This document shows positions 59,996 to 64,000 of a stretch of DNA of 64,000 bases, piece after piece. Positions within the stretch are counted from its first letter, which is position 1. Each line of letters opens with the position of its first letter. Below the pieces are notes generated by a model that was not told the DNA's origin, searched no databases, and saw only the letters and a list, made by a program, of their open reading frames with translations. Source of the DNA: Candidatus Saccharimonadota bacterium (lineage in GTDB: Bacteria; Patescibacteriota; Saccharimonadia; Saccharimonadales; Saccharimonadaceae); the NCBI GenBank assembly GCA_905373835.1, contig CAJPUN010000003.1:62001-126000 (forward strand). Reading direction: 5' to 3'. Position numbers and translations under genes: made by a program.

Positions 59996-60574
59996 ATGCA
60001 CACACCCCACCACACTACAGCACAATCAATGCGCTACGCGCTGCTCCTTCGCGGTATTAATGTTGGCGGCAGGCATAAGGTAAGTATGGATCGCCTGAAG
60101 GCGGACTTGATGGAGCTGGGCTTTCGCAGCGTTGTCTCGTATATCAATAGTGGCAATCTGTTTTTTGACAGCAGCGAGCCGGAGGAGGTGATCCAGCGCA
60201 CATTGGCGCGCTATTTTGACGCGACCTATGACTTCCCAGTGCCGTTTATCATCATCAGTGCTGCCACGCTCCGGCAAGAGGTAGCTCAGTTACCCAGCTG
60301 GTGGCAGGACGACATGGCCTACCGACGGGATGCGCTGTTCTACTTGCCAGAGGCGGACAAGGCAGCTATCGAGGCAGAAACGGCTACTTGGGCGAACGAT
60401 CGTGAGCAGCTCTATTTTGGGCGTACGGCGTTCTTCTATTGCAATCACAATCAGGCCGATTATCTCACATCAAACTATCATAAAAAGCTGCTCAAAGCCC
60501 GGTTTTATAAGCAGCTCACAATCCGTAATGGCAAAACCTTCCAGAAGATAATCGAGCTAACGGTGGGGGACTAG
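59996..60574 (+). CDS. DUF1697 family protein
   Basis: A 192-residue soluble protein that matches DUF1697 throughout its N terminus: MRYALLLRGINVGGRHKVSM, then LMELGFRSVVSYINSGNLFFDS. The C terminus (LYFGRTAFFYCNH, LLKARFYKQLTIRNGKTFQKI) also fits. The function of DUF1697 is unknown. The start at 59996 is set by the promoter; the strongest conservation begins at the internal Met at 60029. It is monocistronic. Confidence 0.9.
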   Translation: MHTPHHTTAQSMRYALLLRGINVGGRHKVSMDRLKADLMELGFRSVVSYINSGNLFFDSSEPEEVIQRTLARYFDATYDFPVPFIIISAATLRQEVAQLPSWWQDDMAYRRDALFYLPEADKAAIEAETATWANDREQLYFGRTAFFYCNHNQADYLTSNYHKKLLKARFYKQLTIRNGKTFQKIIELTVGD

Positions 60575-60619
60575 TGGATATTGGCATTTGCTACAATTGA
60601 GCCAACTGCACAACTTCGC

Positions 60620-60631
60620 TATACTAAAGAT
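60620..60631 (+). promoter_or_regulatory. -10 promoter of the uracil-DNA glycosylase-like gene
   Basis: TATACT (60620-60625) ends 7 nt before the ATG at 60632, which rules out the in-frame ATG at 60581 as the start of this transcript. Confidence 0.6.
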
Positions 60632-61222
60632 ATGACAAATGCGCAATCACAGCCGCTCCTCTACGAGCACATTTGTACCGACCCAATGAACGCTGATTTT
60701 GCAGCACGGGGTTGGCCGCCGGTGTATAGCGCCTCGGCCAGCTCGCGTATCATCATTGTTGGCCAGGCACCGGGCCGTATTGCTCAGGAGACGGGAGTGC
60801 CGTGGAATGATGCCAGTGGCCGCCTCTTGCGGCAGTGGCTTGGCGTGAGCGATGAGCAGTTTTACAACCCCGATCTCTTTGCGCTCATCCCAATGGATTT
60901 TTACTATCCTGGCAAGGGTGCGCATGGCGACTTGCCACCACGCAAAGAGTTTGCCAAGAAATGGCACCCGCGCCTTCGCGCTCAGATGCCAGCAGTACGC
61001 TTGACGATTCTGGTTGGTACCTATGCGCAGAAATACTACCTTGCTGGCCAGGCAGAGAAAAACTTAACAGAAACGGTGGCGCATTTTGCGCACTATTTGC
61101 CAGAGTATTTTCCACTGGTGCACCCCTCGCCGCTGACTGCTCGCTGGCGAGCACGTAACCCATGGTTTGAGACAGAGGTTGTGCCGGTGCTGCGTCAGAG
61201 AGTTTGCCAAGCTTTAGAATAA
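60632..61222 (+). CDS. Uracil-DNA glycosylase family protein
   Basis: A 196-residue member of the UDG superfamily, which removes uracil from DNA in base excision repair. Motif 1 is IIIVGQAPGRIAQETGVPWNDASG near residue 40, followed by the family segment LFALIPMDFYYPG. Motif 2 is LVHPSPLTARWRARNPWFE near residue 165. It resembles the small UDG-like group of the TIGR/COG1573 type without an obvious iron-sulfur cysteine set, so activity is inferred from motifs. Its transcription unit lies in a cluster of repair genes that ends with uvrC. Confidence 0.87.
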   Translation: MTNAQSQPLLYEHICTDPMNADFAARGWPPVYSASASSRIIIVGQAPGRIAQETGVPWNDASGRLLRQWLGVSDEQFYNPDLFALIPMDFYYPGKGAHGDLPPRKEFAKKWHPRLRAQMPAVRLTILVGTYAQKYYLAGQAEKNLTETVAHFAHYLPEYFPLVHPSPLTARWRARNPWFETEVVPVLRQRVCQALE

Positions 61223-61374
61223 TTATGAGGGTGTAGTGAGTACTGCCGGGTAACGGCTTGGCCTTATTTCGTATCCACATAGAACATACCATGGATATGA
61301 TTCGAACAAGATAAAAACTAATACGACAGAGTCGTACAATAGTATGCAAAACACTTCTCACACCCACAAAAGTA

Positions 61375-61390
61375 TGGTATAACCAAGTGT
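61375..61390 (+). promoter_or_regulatory. -10 promoter of the nucleotidyltransferase-like gene
   Basis: TGGTATAAC (61375-61383) ends 8 nt before the ATG at 61391. The sixth base departs from the consensus T. Confidence 0.5.
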
Positions 61391-62227
61391 ATGAGACGAT
61401 CCCCAGAAACAACCCTAGACAATTCGTATTTCACATTAGTTGCAGCAGACTTTCACAATCGGATGGAAGATGTGGGAGATGCTCCCTATACTGTGGTTGG
61501 TGGGCTTGGTCTACACGCAGTCACTCATGCCGAGGAGATCGATTGGGATGATCGTGTGGTACGGATTGGTAATATCTACCTGCCGCGGCGGCGTGAGAAT
61601 AATGGCACGGTACGGGATCTCGACACATTAGTGCATACGACAGATACAGTAGCAGCATATCGAGATGAGATGGAAGATGCGCTAGGTGGATTACTTGTCC
61701 CTTCGGCATTTGGCCTTAGGCCATATGGCACTCCACTAATGAATACACTCAAAGGTTTGAGCCACTTCACTGGTGATCGCTACCTCAAAGAGGGTAACGG
61801 GGGTGAAAAGGAACTTTACTGGCGTCTTGCTGGCAGCGAAACGAAGATTCCACTTGAAAGCCTTGACCCTTGGCGTATTGAGCAAGACGGTGAAACAGTT
61901 TGTAATATCCTTGGCCCCGTTGCTCAGCTTGGTGCGTATATGAATCGATCGATTACTGGTGTGCGCAAAAAGGATGAAAGAAAACTAACAGGGCTCGAGA
62001 ACGTTGTCATGCCAAATGGCAAGATCAGCGATATCCCAAAGGAATATCGTGAGCAATTTTTTGCCTTTGTTGAGCAAGCAGAGAAGGTCAAGCAGGCGCG
62101 ACAAAAACTTGGTTTGACTGCGCTTAAAGCACATCTTTTGGCAGATCTCGAAACGAGAGACTGGGCTGTTAAGCTTGCTCAAGGTGAGCACGACGGTTTG
62201 TTCCGGCTGTTTACCGGCAAGCAGTAG
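61391..62227 (+). CDS. Nucleotidyltransferase-fold protein (AbiEii-like)
   Basis: A 278-residue soluble protein. The segment YTVVGGLGLHAVTHA followed by NGTVRDLDTLVHT matches the hG[G/S]...DxD core of minimal nucleotidyltransferases as found in AbiEii/MNT-type toxins or orphan enzymes. Here only one clear DxD is seen. The second half is helical with PFGLRPYG-like and ISDIPKEYREQFF segments I do not recognise. No antitoxin-like partner gene is adjacent, so the toxin reading is weak. It ends 21 nt before uvrC, which has its own promoter. Confidence 0.65.
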   Translation: MRRSPETTLDNSYFTLVAADFHNRMEDVGDAPYTVVGGLGLHAVTHAEEIDWDDRVVRIGNIYLPRRRENNGTVRDLDTLVHTTDTVAAYRDEMEDALGGLLVPSAFGLRPYGTPLMNTLKGLSHFTGDRYLKEGNGGEKELYWRLAGSETKIPLESLDPWRIEQDGETVCNILGPVAQLGAYMNRSITGVRKKDERKLTGLENVVMPNGKISDIPKEYREQFFAFVEQAEKVKQARQKLGLTALKAHLLADLETRDWAVKLAQGEHDGLFRLFTGKQ

Positions 62228-62235
62228 CTTCGCGC

Positions 62236-62248
62236 TATAATAGAAAGT
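62236..62248 (+). promoter_or_regulatory. -10 promoter of uvrC
   Basis: TATAAT (62236-62241) ends 8 nt before the uvrC ATG, predicting a leaderless mRNA. Confidence 0.65.
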
Positions 62249-63886
62249 ATGAACGCCGCCCTCCACGCCAAGCTCACAACACTGCCCCGCAGCCCGGGGG
62301 TGTACTTTCATAAGTCGGCGAGCGGGGAGGTGATTTATGTCGGCAAGGCGGCAGTGCTGCGCAACCGAGTGCGGCAGTATTTTCAGGATTCGCGCGGACG
62401 GGATAACAAGACCATGGCGCTGGTGGCGGAGATCCACGATACGGATTGGATCGAGACCGAAAGTGAGGTGGACGCCCTCTTTCTGGAAAGCGAGATGATC
62501 AAGCGCTACATGCCACGCTACAATGTGCTGCTGCGCGATGATAAATCGCAGACCTTCGTGCGGATCGACATGAAGAGCCAGTGGCCAGTGGTGAGCTTGA
62601 CGCGCAACCCAGCGGACGATGGCGCTGATTATTACGGCCCCTTCTACAACGGCTTTGCGCTCAAGAAAGCCCTGCGCCACCTGCGGCCAATCTTCCCGTA
62701 CCTAACGCGTGAGCGCCGGCCTGGGCAATCAAAGCTAGATGAAGATTTAGGCTTGAGCCCCAAAATCAGCGATGGCTCGCTAGTCTACAAAGCCAACCTG
62801 CGCACGCTGATTAGCTACATCAAAGGCAACCGCAAAGCAATCGCTGCTAAGCTTGAGCGCGATATGAAGACAGCTGCTGGGCTGCACGAATTTGAGCGGG
62901 CCGCCCAGCTGCGCAACAAGCTCCGCGCCATGCAGGAGCTACAGCGCCGGGTGATGTTTGGTGATAAGGAATTTTTGGCCATTAGTAAGGATCGAGCCTT
63001 GGCGGATCTTGCCACGCTGCTGGGGCTAGCCGGCGAACCAACCCGTATCGAAGGCTACGATATCAGCCACATGAGCGGCCGCCAGGTGGTGGCGAGTATG
63101 GTGGTGTTTCGCAACGGCGTCAGTGACCGGGCCGAGTACCGCAAGTTTAAAGTCAGCGAAAAAAACGACGACACTGGCAATATGCACGACGTTATCTTTC
63201 GCCGCCTCAGTGAGCGCCATATCAAGAGCTGGGGCACGCCGAGTCTGCTCCTGATTGACGGTGGCAAAGGCCAGCTGGCGGCAGCGATTGCGGCCCGCGA
63301 TGCGCGTGGGGTGCGTGTGCCGACCATCAGCATTGCCAAGCGCGAGGAAGAGATCTTGGTGCACAAAACTGGCTCGCAGGTGGGGCTGGCGTATATTCAG
63401 CAGCTACAAGCCGAGCGCCCGAGCGGTATTACCGTCTATGAGGATGGCGATGTCTATGTGATTAACCTCCACCCAGGGCAGCGCAACGCTGGTGCGCACT
63501 CCAAGAATTTGCGCGGGAGTGCCGCGGTGTATGAGCCAGAGGCGGCCCACGCTGCTTCTGCCGTACAGGAACAACCAGCCAGCAGTACCAGCCAGGTAGC
63601 TACCATGCCGCTTGCAGCCAGTGACATTACCAAGCTCTTCCAGCGCATCCGCGACGAGTCGCACCGCTTTGCCGTCAGCTATCACACGGCGTTGCAGCGC
63701 AAAGCCAGCGTCAAAAGTGCGCTCGATGGCATCCCTGGCGTTGGCCCCAAAACCAAGCAGAAGCTGCTGCGGCAGTTTGGCAGTGTGCGTGGTATCATGC
63801 GCGCCAGCCAGGCAGAGCTAGCGGCAGTCGTGGGGGAGACGCGTGCGGCGCAGATTTGGCAGGGGTTGGCAGTCGATCAGAAATGA
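62249..63886 (+). CDS. uvrC: Excinuclease ABC subunit UvrC
   Basis: The dual-incision nuclease of nucleotide excision repair. The N-terminal GIY-YIG domain is GVYFHKSASGEVIYVGKAAVLRNRVRQYF. A UVR motif follows (HEFERAAQLRNKLRAMQEL, residues about 210-230). The RNase H-like domain starts IEGYDISHMSGRQVVASMVVF. C-terminal helix-hairpin-helices include LDGIPGVGPKTKQKLLRQFG. At 545 residues it is somewhat shorter than the usual 600. An Ala/Gln/Ser-rich linker sits before the HhH region. It pairs functionally with uvrA. Confidence 0.97.
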   Translation: MNAALHAKLTTLPRSPGVYFHKSASGEVIYVGKAAVLRNRVRQYFQDSRGRDNKTMALVAEIHDTDWIETESEVDALFLESEMIKRYMPRYNVLLRDDKSQTFVRIDMKSQWPVVSLTRNPADDGADYYGPFYNGFALKKALRHLRPIFPYLTRERRPGQSKLDEDLGLSPKISDGSLVYKANLRTLISYIKGNRKAIAAKLERDMKTAAGLHEFERAAQLRNKLRAMQELQRRVMFGDKEFLAISKDRALADLATLLGLAGEPTRIEGYDISHMSGRQVVASMVVFRNGVSDRAEYRKFKVSEKNDDTGNMHDVIFRRLSERHIKSWGTPSLLLIDGGKGQLAAAIAARDARGVRVPTISIAKREEEILVHKTGSQVGLAYIQQLQAERPSGITVYEDGDVYVINLHPGQRNAGAHSKNLRGSAAVYEPEAAHAASAVQEQPASSTSQVATMPLAASDITKLFQRIRDESHRFAVSYHTALQRKASVKSALDGIPGVGPKTKQKLLRQFGSVRGIMRASQAELAAVVGETRAAQIWQGLAVDQK

Positions 63887-63940
63887 ATGGCTACCTCATT
63901 ATAAAAGCCAGCATGGATACTATACAGATGTGCAATCACA

Positions 63941-63955
63941 TGCTATAGTATTGGA
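63941..63955 (+). promoter_or_regulatory. Extended -10 promoter of the last, partial gene
   Basis: TGCTATAGT (63941-63949) ends 7 nt before ATG 63956. Confidence 0.6.
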
Positions 63956-64000
63956 ATGGAAAATATCAAGACTACCGATGAAAATGATCCAATAGCAGCA
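63956..64000 (+). CDS. Start of a gene cut by the window end
   Basis: The open frame MENIKTTDENDPIAA runs off the window. The call rests on the perfectly spaced extended -10 upstream. Only 15 codons are visible, so nothing can be said about function. Confidence 0.5.
   Translation, partial: MENIKTTDENDPIAA

Noticed and set aside
1..64000. CRISPR arrays, tRNA or rRNA genes, insertion sequences, integrase or phage genes.
   Set aside because: Read through for regularly spaced repeats, T-arm patterns and transposase motifs; none was seen. This was done by eye, so a tRNA could be missed and a tRNAscan run would settle it.

Overview
The window looks like a contiguous piece of a Candidatus Saccharibacteria (TM7, Patescibacteria/CPR) chromosome. 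This assignment is an inference from gene content, not from a marker gene. Genes are tightly packed. Several universal enzymes are trimmed: AlaRS lacks C-Ala and its beta-barrel, ClpB lacks the N domain, and MetRS lacks a C-terminal tRNA-binding domain. There is a LysM-CHAP wall hydrolase, a class-E-like LAXTG surface protein and many small conserved proteins of unknown function. UGA serves as a stop codon (for example in ATGA overlaps), so the standard bacterial code is used. No tRNA, rRNA, CRISPR array, transposase or integrase was recognised.

Layout. 1-3.6 kb: membrane protein, cupin, a three-HTH repeat regulator and a two-repeat protein. 3.7-13.8 kb: a giant seven-module repeat protein, metG, tatD, two hypotheticals, and a cysteine desulfurase-YdcF-mnmA operon. 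14-17.3 kb: sorted surface protein and a compact alaS. 18.4-25.1 kb: envelope cluster (FtsA/PilM-like ATPase, bitopic membrane protein, ruvX, mltG, then LysM-CHAP hydrolase). 25.2-32.2 kb: obgE, sbcB, GlsB-like protein, and clpB behind a perfect CIRCE operator. 32.3-39.5 kb: nudix, a HAD gene with an in-frame stop, YhhN-like, uvrA, DUF6624, DedA, rplY. 39.6-43.8 kb: SDR, a PerR-like regulator with thioredoxin under a palindromic operator, an anchored hydrolase, nudix and def. 43.9-46.5 kb: argGH preceded by an arginine leader peptide and attenuator. 46.6-53.5 kb: a two-component system and an ABC efflux system flanking an AT-rich AAA ATPase-HEPN gene. 53.6-57.2 kb: AT-richer accessory genes around a C-poor GATA-like repeat. 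57.3-64 kb: a methyltransferase-Lnt fusion, DNA repair genes (UDG, uvrC) and small proteins.

The strongest global signal is promoter architecture. About twenty transcription units start with an extended -10 element (TGNTATAMT) whose last base lies 7-10 nt before the start codon. This predicts leaderless mRNAs with no Shine-Dalgarno. Operon-internal genes and genes with a longer 5' leader instead carry strong AAGGAG-type sites.

The leading candidates for undescribed biology are the arginine attenuator, whose leader peptide (containing RRRR) is itself predicted to be leaderless; the giant A-A-B-A-A-B-A repeat protein and its neighbour; the methyltransferase-Lnt fusion; and the ATPase-HEPN gene inserted in the two-component/ABC locus. 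All family calls come from reading translations by eye. No database search was possible.
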